The notes under the pieces: generated by a model
The model's database searches: none
Told to the model about the DNA's origin: nothing
What the model saw: only the letters and a program-made list of their open reading frames with translations
Assembly (NCBI RefSeq): GCF_007565055.1
Contig: NC_044560.1
Coordinates: 44,597,030-44,661,029 of the forward strand
Direction: 5' to 3'
Origin: Rhinopithecus roxellana
Taxonomy: Eukaryota; Chordata; Mammalia; Primates; Cercopithecidae
Length of the DNA stretch: 64,000 nucleotides
Part shown: in pieces, positions 38,401 to 52,100 of the stretch
Numbering within the stretch: the stretch's first letter is position 1
Layout of the letters: each line of letters starts with the position of its first letter
Position numbers and translations under genes: made by a program

Positions 38401-41400
38401 AAAAGAAAAATATGGGTTTAAGACATCTGCCTTTCATGACTAACATTAAAAAAGAACTTTAAGCATTATACCTTTCAATTTCTCATTCTATAAGAAGCAA
38501 TAAATGTTTTTCTTGAAATTCAATGCCAAATTCTAGTAAAAAACCCTTATTTCTCATAATGAGGACAGAATACAAGTATTAGAATTGAGATTAGTTTAGT
38601 TTTTACAGAGAATCTGGCTATTTTCAAAGAGGAGAAAAACAGCTCTTTTCTAATACTCCTGGCTGCTACTTTCCCCTCCCTGCGCTAATATCGCTATGTC
38701 CTAATGGAGAGCAAAGGTTGTTATAAGGTGTTAAATGAAAACTATAAAGCAGTCCCTTAAATAACTACATTTCCAAGCATTTTTCCCACAAACTTTTAAA
38801 ATGCAGAGATTCTCAACACTCTATAAACAAAACATTACTTAGCGTATTTTTTCAGACATGTGAAATCACTAATTAACTGGCTGTAACAGATGCTTAAACA
38901 TCCAGTGCAATATGCCTTATGCCTGTTTTCCAATTTAAGTTCTTAGCTCTTTGGAAGAAGGAGCAAGTTTTCAGTCAGAACAAGTATATTAGCATGAGTT
39001 TTTATAGGTAAATCATAGGTACCTTAAATTAACTATTTGACTCAACTTTTAAATTAATGAGGTGTTATCTAAATGTGTTAATTTACTAATTTATTTAAAC
39101 AACAATTATGCACATCTAATTTTAAGACTAACATTTTTTGAATGTGTTATTACTTTTACAATCACACTTAAGTAGAAATTTGAAACTTGAGGAAGATAAA
39201 TTAATCATTACTATTATTGCTTCCAGAGCTGCGTGCTGTGCTGTAGACGACTAAATGATATACTAAACTAACATGAATTTGCCAATGAAATGTCTCAGCA
39301 TTTGGCAACAGAGGCAACAAAATGAAAGGCTGCATTATATCTCCTGCATGAAAAAGCTTGTGATCAATTTGCTGTCACAGATCATTTAGCAGACAACAAT
39401 GACTCAAGAGGAAGGAAACTGTCAACACACTGTCTTGTGAAAAAAAATACACCATCTTCAGGCACAATCGTCTCCATTGTTTTTTGTCTGTTTGACCACG
39501 ACCCATGACCTTTTCCCTTCCCAGGGTGTCCTGTTCAATTTCAAACTGTTAGCCTTCAGGGGCTTTCTGTTTTTTCCTCCATAATAATTAAAAATATTAC
39601 CCTAAAAGGTATAACTTTAGTGTGGTTTGAATATACAAAGCAAAATGTCTTACACATTTGGGAGTATTTGAATTTTCAATTCTATAAAGGAAACAGCCCC
39701 TTAAAAAAAAGAGAACAGTAACTATATTTTACTATTATTCAGATAAAGTAAGCTTACAGGGATACATGCAGCATAAAAATACATGTGTTTATAGTTTCAC
39801 CCAATGATGGGAATTTACTGAGTATTATCATTGACATTATGAATACAAAAAGTAGAAGACATAATTTTAAAATGAACATTAGAATTTGTTACCCTGTTGG
39901 AAAAAATAAGATATATACCTGGACTAGTGAATTAAACAACTTTATTAACATGATAAAGTGTCATATGGTTTAACGGAGACATTTGGAGAATACAAGAACA
40001 GACACTTCTCTCCTCTGGCAGTGGTAATAAGCAAAGAAGTCGGAGGAAGGAGATGTAATTTTTTTTTTAAGTCATCAGGGAAACAGTCATTTGGGATACA
40101 GGTCTGGAAAAAAAATAAGGGGGCACTGTAGGCCAAGAGAAGAGTATTAGTAATTGTTCAGATGGGAGAGAGCATGGCGTGTGCGTACGTACATACAGAG
40201 GATGTTGGGGGAAGAAATTATAGTAAAAGGACAATTGACTAGAATGGAGACTTCAAATTCACAGGAGTTGGAATTGATAAAATAAGTGAACCTGGGCAGT
40301 GCAGGGTCCACAAATTTAGGCAGAGAACGGGTTAGAGTTGATTTAGTAATCTTGATCTTGATTTGTTGGGTAATAGACAGCCATCAGTAGTTCTCGAATA
40401 AGGCAAGTAAATTATGAAATCCATGTTGGAGCAAGACTTTTCCTTGAAAGTAATAAGCAGGGTGGAGTATAGAAGGCAGATTAAATGCCAGGGGACCAGA
40501 TAGGAAGCAAACGCAGTAATTCAAGGATGAGCTACTGAGAGCTAATAGCAGAGTCTCAGCAAAGGTTATGAAAGGGAGGAGATGAGTTGAAGGCAATGCT
40601 AAAAAATTGACTGGACTGGTTGGTTGCCTGACAGTGTGTGAAAAGTGAAGGAATATTACAGTCAAATATTCTTCTAAAGCCCAGAAATCTGGTTAGTTTT
40701 GCTGTTAATAGAAAGCATCAAGAGAAACTGAAGTAAAATATGAGTTTAATTTTAGCTCTAGATTTCAGGTGATTATAGTACAGACAAGTCAAAATGATCT
40801 TCAGGAGTGTGATTAAGACACTCAGATTAGAAATAAGAGATTTGGGTCAAATCAACAAAATCACTGATAGAGGAAGCTACTAGAAAAATCCACCTCCAAA
40901 AAAGTTAGTAAGTATTTTGAAAAGAAGAGCAGAAACCAACTTATAATTAAGAGGAGCCAGTGAAGGAAAGAGAAAGGTTCATTAGGGGAAGAAGAAAATC
41001 ATGGCAGTACTATTTCATGGAAGCAACATCCCAGCCACAACCAAAGCCTAACAATTAAACACCTAAATATCTGTGGTTGGAACCTTCCTGTCTATCATGA
41101 CCTAGTTGTTTAGTATCATGGATAAGAGTACAGGGTCTGGAATCAGCTGGCCTGGGTTAAAACCCTCTGGCACTTCGACTTGTTAGGTGTGTGGCTCTGG
41201 AGCAAGTTACCTAACCTCTCGAGGTCTGTTTCCCCATCTATAAAATCAGGAGATAAAACTTTCTCAAGTGCTTGTTGTGAGCATTCGATGAAATCATGCA
41301 TGAAAAGAGCCAAGTTTAGCGCCTCTTCAGCACTTAAGTGTCAGCTGGTCTCCATTGCATTGATAAGTACCTCATCATTTCTCTATTAACTCTACACAGC

Positions 41401-41845
41401 TTCCTTGTAGTTTTTCTACCTCTGACTCTCCCTATTCTAGGTTATCTTACCTCTGCTTGAAAACCACATTTGGTACTGAGGTGAGAGGATTACCTGAGGT
41501 CAGGAGTTCGAGACCAGCCTGGCTAACATGGTGAAACCCCCGTCTCCATTAAAAATACAAAAATTAGGCCGGGTGCGGTGGCTCACGCCTGTAGTCTGAG
41601 CACTTTGGGAAGCTGAGGTGGGTGGATCACGAGGTCAGGAGATCGCGACCATCCTGGCCAACATGGTGAAACCCCATCTCTTCTAAAAATACAAAAATAA
41701 GCTGAGCTTGGTGGCGCATGCCTGTAAACCCAGCTACTTGGGAGGCTGAGGAAGGAGAATTGCTTGAACCAGGGAGTCGGAGGTTGGAGTGAGCCGAGAT
41801 CGCGCCACTGCAATCCAGCCTGGAGATAGAGTGATATTCCGACTC

Positions 41846-41919
<74 letters not shown>

Positions 41920-44900
41920 AAAGAATAACTGGGCATGGTGGCACATGCCTGTAATCCCAGCTACTCGGGAGGCTGAGGCAGGAGAATTGCTTGAACCTGG
42001 GAGGTGGAGGTTGCCGTGAGCTGAGATTATGCCACTGCACTCCAGCCTGGGCGACAGAGCAAGACTCTGTCTTAAAAAAAAGAGAGAGAGAAAAAGAAAA
42101 CCATATTTGGTTATGTAATTCTATACGAAAACATCTAAATACTTTCAAATAGAACTTGAGGCTCTTCACCATCTGGCCATTTCCATCCTTTTCTTCTATT
42201 ATCCATCCCCACATCCAGAGGCTCCATCACACAGAATTTCCTACTAATCCAAGCATACCATGGTATTACACTCCTCTTTCTGTGAAAGCTGTTCTAGAGA
42301 CTCATCTCCTCTGTGCCTGTCAAACTCTTATTCATCAAAGTCTGGGTCCAGTAAAAATATTTTGCATCTGAAGGTTGTCATAGTGGACACTGTGGTTGCC
42401 TCCTCAACAGCTCTTGCATTCTTCGCCCATTATGTAGATACCATACACTCTGATGGGACTGACCCCACCTCTGGCTCCAAATTAGAGCCTGATGGGTTCA
42501 GGGCTGTCTGACGATGGTGCCTAATTCAGGAACAAGAACTTGGCCTAAAAAGATCCAATTAGAGCAAAGTTATAGTCGTTTTCTAGTACATCTTAATATC
42601 TAGGGGTATCAATGCCCTAACTTTGTTCTTCAAAATTGCCTTCTTTTTCTATGTCCTTTGCACTTTTAGATATATATTTAGAGCCCGCTTACAAATTTCC
42701 AGAAAAAAAAAACTGGTGAGATTTTGATTGAGATTGAATTTAATCTACAGTTTAATTTGGGAAGAATTGACAATATAATAATATTGAGTTTTTTCCAAGC
42801 CACAAACATTGGATATTTCTACTTCTTTAGGTCTTTTAAATTTTCTCTCAGAAATATTTGTGGTTTTCAGTATAGACGTCTTGTACATGTTTCGTTACAT
42901 TTTGATGCTGTTGTAAATGGTATTTCTTTTTTTTTGAGATGAAGTTTCACTCTTGTTGCCCAGGCTAGAGTGCAGTGGCACGATCTCGGCTCACGGCAGC
43001 AACCTCTGCCTCCCGGGTTCAAGCGATTCTCCTGCCTCAGTCTCCTGAGTAGCTGGGACCACAGGCATGCACCACCCACGCCTGGTTACTTTTATATTTT
43101 TAGTAGAGACAGGGTTTCTCCATGTTGGTCAGGCTGGTCTCGAACTCCCGACCACAGAAGATCTGCTCACCTTGGCCTCCTAAAGTGGGATTACAGGCAT
43201 GAGCCACAGCGCCTGGCCATAAGTGGTATTTTTAAAATTTCAGTTTCTATCTATTGATTATGAGTATATAGAAACACAGTTAATTTTTAATCTTAACTTT
43301 AATCTTATACTATGAGTCTTTGCTAAATTCACTAATGAGTTTTCAAGTTTTTTTATATTCATTTGGATTTCACTATGCACATAATCATGTTATCTATGAA
43401 TAAAGATAATTTGCTTCATCCTTTCCAAACTTTAAAATTTTTATTTCTTTTCCTTGCCTCATTGCACTGGCTAGGACCTCCAGTACAATGTTGAATAGAA
43501 GTGGTGGTAGTAGACATATTTACCTTATTCCTAAACTCAGGAGAAAAGCATTCAACGTTTCACATTTTAAGGGGTTGACTGTTGGACTTTTGTAGATTCC
43601 TATTACTGAAATAAGGGAATTTCTATTTCAGTTTGCTAAGAATTTTTATCATGAATGGGTGTTAAATTTTAACAAATGCTTTTACTGGATTCACTGAAAT
43701 AATTTTATGGCTTTTCCCTTTATTTGGCTAGTAAATGTGTTACACAAATTGATTTTTGAATATTAAACCAACCTTGCTTTCTTATAATCAGACTCATTTG
43801 GTCATTGTTATCCCATTTTATCAGTGGATTCAATTCACTAAAATTTTGATTAGAATTTATGCACCTATGCTAATAAAAGGTGTTGACCTATAATTTCCTT
43901 TCTTGTAGTAATCTCAGATTTTAGAATCTGAGTTTGGAGGTTTGGAAATATAGTCATTTTCTCTACTCACTGAAAAGGTTTGAATACCTTTTTCAAAAAA
44001 AAAAAGTTTTATTTTGAAACAACTTCAGAAATATAAGACAGTTTTAAAGATAATTGAATATCTTTTTCTTTTTCTTTTTTTTTTTTTTTTGAGACGGTGT
44101 CTTGCTCTGTCGCCCAGGCTGGAGTGCAGTGGCCGGATCTCTCAGCTCACTGCAAGCTCCGCCTTCCGGGTTCACACCATTCTCCCGCCTCGGCCTCCTG
44201 AGTAGCTGGGACTACAGGCGCCCGCCACCTCACCCGGCTAATTTTTTGTATTTTTTTAGTAGAGACGGGGTTTCACCGTGTTAGCCAGGATGGTCTCGAT
44301 CTCCTGACCTCGTGATCTGCCCGTCTCGGCCTCCCAAAGTGCTGGGATTACAGGCTTGAGCCACCGCGCCCGGCCTATCTTTTTCTTTTTCTAAGAGATG
44401 GGTCTCACCACATAGCCCAGGCTGGTCTTGAAATCCTGGGCTCAAGCAATCCTTCTACCTTGGCCAAATAGCTGGGATTACAGGCCCAAGCCGTCTCACC
44501 TGGCTTGAATAGCTTTTTAAAATAAATTTTATTGCAGCATAATTTACACTCAATAAAATACATGTTTTAAGTGTACAGATTGATGAGTTTTGATATGAAA
44601 GTGTACATCTGCATAACCATTACCTCATATAAGATGCAGAGTATTTTCATTATTCCAGAAAGTTTCCTACTGCCCCTTCCCAGTCAATCTCCCTTGACAT
44701 TCTGGGCAATCACCGATCTGATTAGTCTGACATATTAGTTTTTCCTGTCCTAGAACTTCATATAAATTGAATCATACTGTATGTACTCTTTTGTTACTGT
44801 GTTTTATTTTTTTCACTCAACTTAATGCCTGCATACTTATTCCCGATTGTTGCATGTATCAATAATTAATTCATTTTTATTTGCTGATAGTATTCTATAT

Positions 44901-46086
44901 ATTAATACAGCACAATTTATTTATGTATTCAACTGTTGATGGACATTTTGGTTGTTTCTAGTTTGAGATATTATAAATAAAGCTGCTATGAACATTTGTG
45001 TACAAGTCTTCTTGTGAACATATATTTTTCATTTCTTTTAGGTAAATAGGAGTAGAATTACTGGATTATAGGAAAGGTAATGTTTGACATTATAAGAAAC
45101 TTAAACTGTGTTTCAAACTGGTTGTGGGCATGTAAAGTGATAAAACAAGATATGCAACAATGTGTGAAAGCTCCAATGACTCCATATCTTTACCAACAAA
45201 TGGAATTATTCATCTTAATTTGAGTCAATGGTGTCTTCCTTCAATCTTCTCCATCTCAGTAAATGACAGCAGAACCCACCCAGTTCACTCCCAAATCTAG
45301 TAATTATCCTTGGTCCCACTTTTTCTCACACCCCACATTGAATCAGTAATTCTCCTTCAGTGCAAGCCTTGAATCCACTCATTTCTTCTCCTCCATACCT
45401 ATGCCCAAACTCTTGACTGAACCACCACTGTCTGGCCCCGGTCAACCAAAATAACCTAATAACTCTTCTCTTTGCTTCCACCTTAGATCCTTCACAAAAT
45501 ATTGCCCTCATAGCAGTTAAAAGTACTCCCTTTAAAAGTTAAATCTGGTTCTCTCTCCCTTTCCTAAAAGCTGTTCAAGAGTGTCCCAATTTCCTTACCT
45601 GGTATAATAAAATTAATCTAAATTCCTTACACAGTTTATAAAGTCCTAAGTGATTTGGCCCAGCCTACTTCTCTTACTTACAACTACCTCTCTTCTCTTT
45701 TCCCCCTTGCTGTGTTCTAGCAACAGCAGCCTTCTTACTGATTCTCTACCACACCATGCAAATACTCAAGTGAGGGTCTTCACATTACTCTCCCAAGTTT
45801 TTACTCCTTTTTCCTTTCAATTTCACAAAACTTGATTTTTCAAGATAATACCATTTACAAGTTACTTCATAATGGTTCTTGACTTATCTTTGACTGAAGT
45901 TATTATAATTACTGTCTATGTACTTAACTAATTTAATCTTCACAGCAATTCTATGAAATCAGTACTATTATTACCAGCATTTAATATATAAAGAAACTGA
46001 GATACAGAGAAATTAACTTTTCATAGTTACATAGTAAATGGAAGAATTGGGATTCTCTTGCTTGTTATTATAGAAATGCCTTTCAG

Positions 46087-46121
<35 letters not shown>

Positions 46122-49100
46122 ATAATATCATATACGGTATTTTATAATGCACTCTTTTCATTTACTTTTTTATTGTGGCAAAACACGTAACTTTATCATC
46201 TTAACCATTTCTTTTTTTTTTTTTTTTGAGACGGAGTCTTGCTCTGTCGCCCAGGCTGGAGTGCAGTGGCCGGATCTCAGCTCACTGCAACCTCCGCCTC
46301 CCGGGTTCACGCCATTCTCCTGCCTCAGCCTCCCGAGTAGCTGGGACCACAGGCGCCCGCCACCTCGCCCGGCTAACTTTTTGTATTTTTAGTAGAGACG
46401 GGGTTTCACGGTGTTCTCCAGGATGGTCTCGATCTCCTGACCTCGTGATCCGCCCTTCTCGGCCTCCCAAAGTGCTGAGATTACAGGCTTGAGCCACCGC
46501 ACCCGGCCATCTTAACCATTTCTAAGTGTTATAGTAGTGTTAAGTGTAGTTACGTTGTTGTGCAAGAGATCTCTAGAATTTTTTCATCTTGCAACACTGA
46601 ATTTCTGTGTTCAACTTTTCACTTACTTTTTTTTTTTTTTTTGCGACAGAGTCTCGCTCTGTTGCCCAGGCTGGAGTGCAATGGCGAAATCTCACTGCAA
46701 CCTCTGTCTCCTGGGTTCAAGCAATTCTGCTGACTCAGCCTCTCTAATAGCTGGAATTACTGGCATGCGCCACCATGCCCAGATAATTTTTGTATTTTTA
46801 GTAGAGACAGGGTTTCATCATGTTGGCCATGCTGGTTTTAAACTGCTGACCTCAGGTGATCCGCCTGCCTTGGCCTCCCAAAGTACTGGGATTACAGGCA
46901 TGAGCCACTGCACCTGGCCCGCTTACTTTTCATGTTAGCAAATATGTCTCCAGAATCATATCCAAAGGCTGCTTTTTGGACATTATTGCCTAAACCAATA
47001 TTTATTAAATCAGTCAGTTTTGTTGGACATTCCATTTTCAATTTCTCATGATATATAATGTATGATAAACATTTTTGGAATCTCTCTATATTTGTTTAAA
47101 TATATCTTTAAAGATAAGTTTCTAGAAGTTGAAGGCACACATTTGTTTTAGGATTTTTAATATGAAATGCAAATGTTACACTCTTCTGTCTGTGCCCCTC
47201 AAGTTTTGTCTTGTGCCTGCCCCTTTAAATGATTTAGTCACTCTCACACAATTGTATATTTAGCATGTTCACCAGCTATGTTTCATTTTCATCTCCTCTC
47301 TTGATTATCGAGCAACCAATCCTCCCCTCCCTCTCCTCTTCTAGTTTTTATATCAGCTCCTGATAATCTTATTTTGGTTGCCCCTGGCATTCATGATTCA
47401 TTTTAACTTTTTATTGAGGTTGTCAAAGTGCATTCCCCTGGGTCAGACTGTTGGGAAGGTGTCCTGTTGTAGCTCCATTCCCGTTGAAGGTACTGTTCCC
47501 TCTGTCTAGGATCCCCTGGCCTCACAGTGCATAGGTGAATCCCTCCTCTGCCTTTGGAAGTCACTTTGGCATCACCTCCTCTGAAAGCTTGTCTTTATGT
47601 ATTCCTCTCCCAATGCCTGTGAAACCTGAGTAAGATGTTTCTTCCTCTGTGCTCCCCCAGCATCTTGATCTTACCTCTATCATAGCACTTACTATATTAT
47701 ATTTATGTACCACAACAATAACCAGTCATGACCCAATAAAATGTTGATTGCATTGAAAAGAGGCTGTTATTTATAAGAGGTGGTTCCAGAGATGGATGAC
47801 TTAGTGAAAAACTGAAGGCCTCTGAAGGAAGCCTAGAAAAAATAAAAGCCACATGGGAAAAGGTTTCTGCTAAATATGACTCATTTTAGATATGATTCAA
47901 TCTGCCCTCAGCATTCTTCCCTTAGCCACGATCTTGATACCTTCCCTGTGGTCTTCCAACTACATTCTCTGGTGGCAAATACTGTCTATATTGACCAAAC
48001 GGATCGACAGGCCTACTTCTTGCACTGACTCCCTTTCAGAAGAGGAACATCTTCTGATACCATGCAACAATTAATACAAAATAAAACAAATAATTTGCAT
48101 TTATGGAATGGGGAAAAAAAGAAGAGGCCTTCCAATGCTAGAATATAAATCTTGTGAGGTTAGGGATGACATATTAATCAGGTGTGTGTCCTCACACTGG
48201 GGCACAGTCCCTGGCATACAGCATATGCTCAATGAATTCATTCTAAGTACATGGCTAAGTAGCTGTTCTCCCAAGGACTGAAAACCTGCTTATAAGTGGT
48301 ATCCTATAGACCACTGCAAATATCCCAGATGACTAGCACAAGTTCAAGTCACCCTGAATTCCTGAACATCAACTAGATTCCCCCAACTATATTGTACCCA
48401 GTTGAATAGACCTTGCCTGAGTTTTAGAAACAGGGGGTCCAACTGCCTGGATATATCTTTGGAATACATTTCTACAGCCATGCCAGTTCTTCCAGCCCAT
48501 GAAGTAACGCAAAGTTCTAAGCATATGGCACTAGACACACAATATTAACAGCAGCATCTTTCTTTGAATAATTTCTGCAAGACTTCATTGTGAATGCATT
48601 ATTTAAAAACTGAGAACTAGACATAGCTGAGCTCTATTTCAGAGCAAATGTACCAGGGGCAAACATTGGAATTCACAGACACACAATAAAGTGCAGCCTG
48701 ATACACAGCATGAGTCTAGAGTATCTTTGAAATCTAGGCTGCATTGCCTCAGGTAAGTACTACTAGTAAGTCTTCTCTAGGAAGTTCAGGCTGGCACAAG
48801 GTGAATACCACAAATCAGACCTGACTCTAGCACCATTTATTCTTGGTTTGGCTTAGAGGACCTGCTGAAGCTGAGACCACAGAAGGTCTTCTGCTGTGTT
48901 CTTACTGCCTTATTAGTAACCACTGGCACTGTATCTTTATGAACTGCAAATAACTATACCATAAAGAGTAATAACTTTTGATATTTAGGGACATTGATGT
49001 TTTAGGTGATAAACCCGCCATTATGCATTGAATGACTATTTATCATAGGCCTATTTTGTGCCAGGATGGTCAAACACATTGACGCATTTAAGGGGCAGCA

Positions 49101-52100
49101 ATGCTCTCTATTGAATACCAACTTAGTGTACCAGTAACTAGATTATGGTTACCTTTCTGCAATTTTTCAACATATTTTCATGAAGATAAGCCACTTAAGT
49201 TTTTGTTTGTTTGTTTGTTTGTTTTCTTTTTTTTTTGAGAGGGAGTCTCACTCTGTGACCCAGGCTGGAGTGCAGTGGCGTGATCTCAGCTCACTGTAAC
49301 CTCTGCCTCCAGGGTTCATGCCAGTCTCCTGTCTCAGCCTCCCAAGTAGCTGGGACTACAGGCACCCGCCACCACGCCTGGCTAATTTTTTGTATTTTTA
49401 GTGGAGACAGGGTTTCACCATGTTAGCCAGGATAGTCTTGATCTCCTGACCTCGTGATCTGCCCACCTTGGCTTCCCAAAGTGCTGGGATTACAGGCGTG
49501 AGCAACCACTCCCAGCCATAAGTTATCTAATTTTACTCAATTTTTATACAGAGCTAGTCAAGGAAATACGAGCTAAAGTAAACACTGTTACAATACTAGT
49601 TAATTGGCTGTTGTCTAAATCTGATCAACTATCAAGATAAAGCTGATGGAAATGCTCAAGAAATTAAATGCCGCAGAACCATATGTGTGTTTCTGAGCCT
49701 ATACCTTGTTCAGGTGTTCAAGGTGAACTGATGCCATATTTATAGGCTGTCTCCCAAAAGGTACAATGGCTTCAGCCCTAACTCTTACCATTTTTATCTA
49801 GACTTTATCTTCTCCTAAATGCTTGAATTTTTGTGATCTATAATGGTCTGTGCTGATTTTGTTAACAGTACATTCTTCTCTTTTTAAAAATAAAAAAAAG
49901 GCAAGATTGACCATACACGGTGGCTCATGTCTATAATCCCAGCACTTTGGGAGGCTGAGGCGGGTGGATCACCTAAGGTCAGCAGTTCAAGGCTAGCCTG
50001 ATCAACATGGTGAAACCCCGTCTCTACTAAAAATACAAAAAATTAGCCGGGTGTGGTGGTGTGTGCCTATAATCCCAACTACTTGGGAGGCTGAGGCAGG
50101 AGAATCACTTGAACCCTGGAGGCCGAGGTTGCAGTGAGCTGAGATTGAGCCATTGCACTCCAGCCTGGGCGACAAGAGCAAAACTCCATCTCAAAAAAAA
50201 AGGTGAGATCATATATCATATAGTTACATTTAATTTTAGTTCAACTAGAAAGAATTCAAAATTTTCCACATTCTTTCTGAAAACAATATTTTAAAAAGAT
50301 ATTATAAGATATTTCTAAGTTAAAAACAAAGATTTAATTATGATGAAAAACATAGTTTCAATAGTCCTTTTGGTAAATAAATCGACATAAAATTGTATAA
50401 AGAAAAACTTACCCGATACATTTATGTGGGTCTTTAGGTAACTCCTGGCTGTCATCTTTCACTATAAAGAAAAAATATGAAAAGATTCTGGTTTACTTGG
50501 AGATGGAATATATGGCTTTATGTGCACTATTTCCAAAGCCTCAGTAAAATGGTAATAAAGGAATAAAAATAAGGTATAAAATCTCAAGGAGAGCAAAGAA
50601 AGATGACAAGAAAATTTTTCAAGATAGAAAGCAGATGTCAAGTGGTAACTGTCTTAGCAGGCCATAGAAATTTGAAAACAAAAAACTGCATGATGAGAAG
50701 AGACCAATAAAAAGTAAATGGATTCACACTTCAGAACCTGAGAAACAGTACAGGAATTGAAGGTGCCAGATACCTCTGGAAGGAGGGGTGAGAGGCAGAG
50801 CACAGACACCAAAGACTTATACCCTCATCCTGTGCGATCAGATGATGACCACTGCTCAGGCAGGAAGGAAGATATTTAACCTCTGGAAAAACTGGGCCAG
50901 AGAGACTCAGGACTGGAGGACAGTAGAAACAAAACAGGATAGGAGTATGATAAGAAACCGAAAATGGAATAAATCATGTTGAACAGACAAGACTCCTAAT
51001 TCTCTCCCCTTGTCCAGCTGTCAGCATATTAGCAGTGCTCTCTCTCTCTCTCTCGCTTGTACTTGTGCTCTCTCTCTCTCTCTCCCCCCATAAGACTGGC
51101 AGATTCCTCTCAGGAGAAATAGTTAAGTCTAATGAAATGGCCAGGTTCTCACTGAATAATTCTACAATGAAATAAAACTGTCAACAAGCCCAGCCTGTAT
51201 TCAGAACTTTCAGTCTTTTTAATAGTCCATTCATCACATGTCCATCATAAGAATGAATAGTTAAAGATCACTAGATATTTTGAGCAAGGTCAATACCATA
51301 AAAGGGAACAATCCTAACCACAAAAAAGAGAAAAATAGGAAACAGAAATATTTTTCTTAAAATCTTCCGGAATATACAATGAACAAAGAGATGGATAATA
51401 GGAGAAATTTGGTTTCAAAAAATTAGAGGATCAGATCAATAGACCCAACATCCAAATCAGAGCAGATCTAGAAGAGACAATAGGGAAAATGAAGAGAGAA
51501 GAAATTAGAAAATAAATCACATAAGAAAGTTTTCCAGAACTGAACGATTAGAGATTGAGATTTCAATAGCTTATCAAATGCCCTATGTAATGTGGGGGCA
51601 GGGAAGGGGAGGATACAAAAAAGAAATATTCTCCAAAATTTCAAATCACTGGGAATAAAAAGAAGGTTTAAAAAGTTTTCACAAAAAAGGAATAAATCAC
51701 ATGTGAAAAATTGGACATCGGAATGAAATTAGACTTCTCAAGAGCAACACTAGAAACTAAAATGTAGTAAAGTATTTACAATTTGGAAAGAAAACTATTT
51801 CCAACCTAAAATTTAACCAAACTATGAGTATATGAGAGTAACGCAATTACATTTTTAGGCATGCGAAGCTGTAAAAGGTTAAGCTTCCAGGTACTAGGAA
51901 GCTCCTAGAAGATGTGCTCCAACAAAACAAAGGAGCAAAACCAACCACAAGGAAAATGGGGGATTGAGCGGCCAGCAGGAGCTCCTACCCAGCAGGCACC
52001 AGAAAGGCCATTCCAGCACACCTGCAAGAGAACTGCCAATTCAGAAAAGAAGAGGAAGGATGGAGCGCCACAGGAAAGAGGGCTCCAAAAACAAAGCAGA

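Noticed and set aside
41627..42214. 195-codon minus-strand frame, longest in the window
   Set aside because: It is two antisense Alus joined by a (GA)n array. The Ser-Leu run is the dinucleotide repeat.
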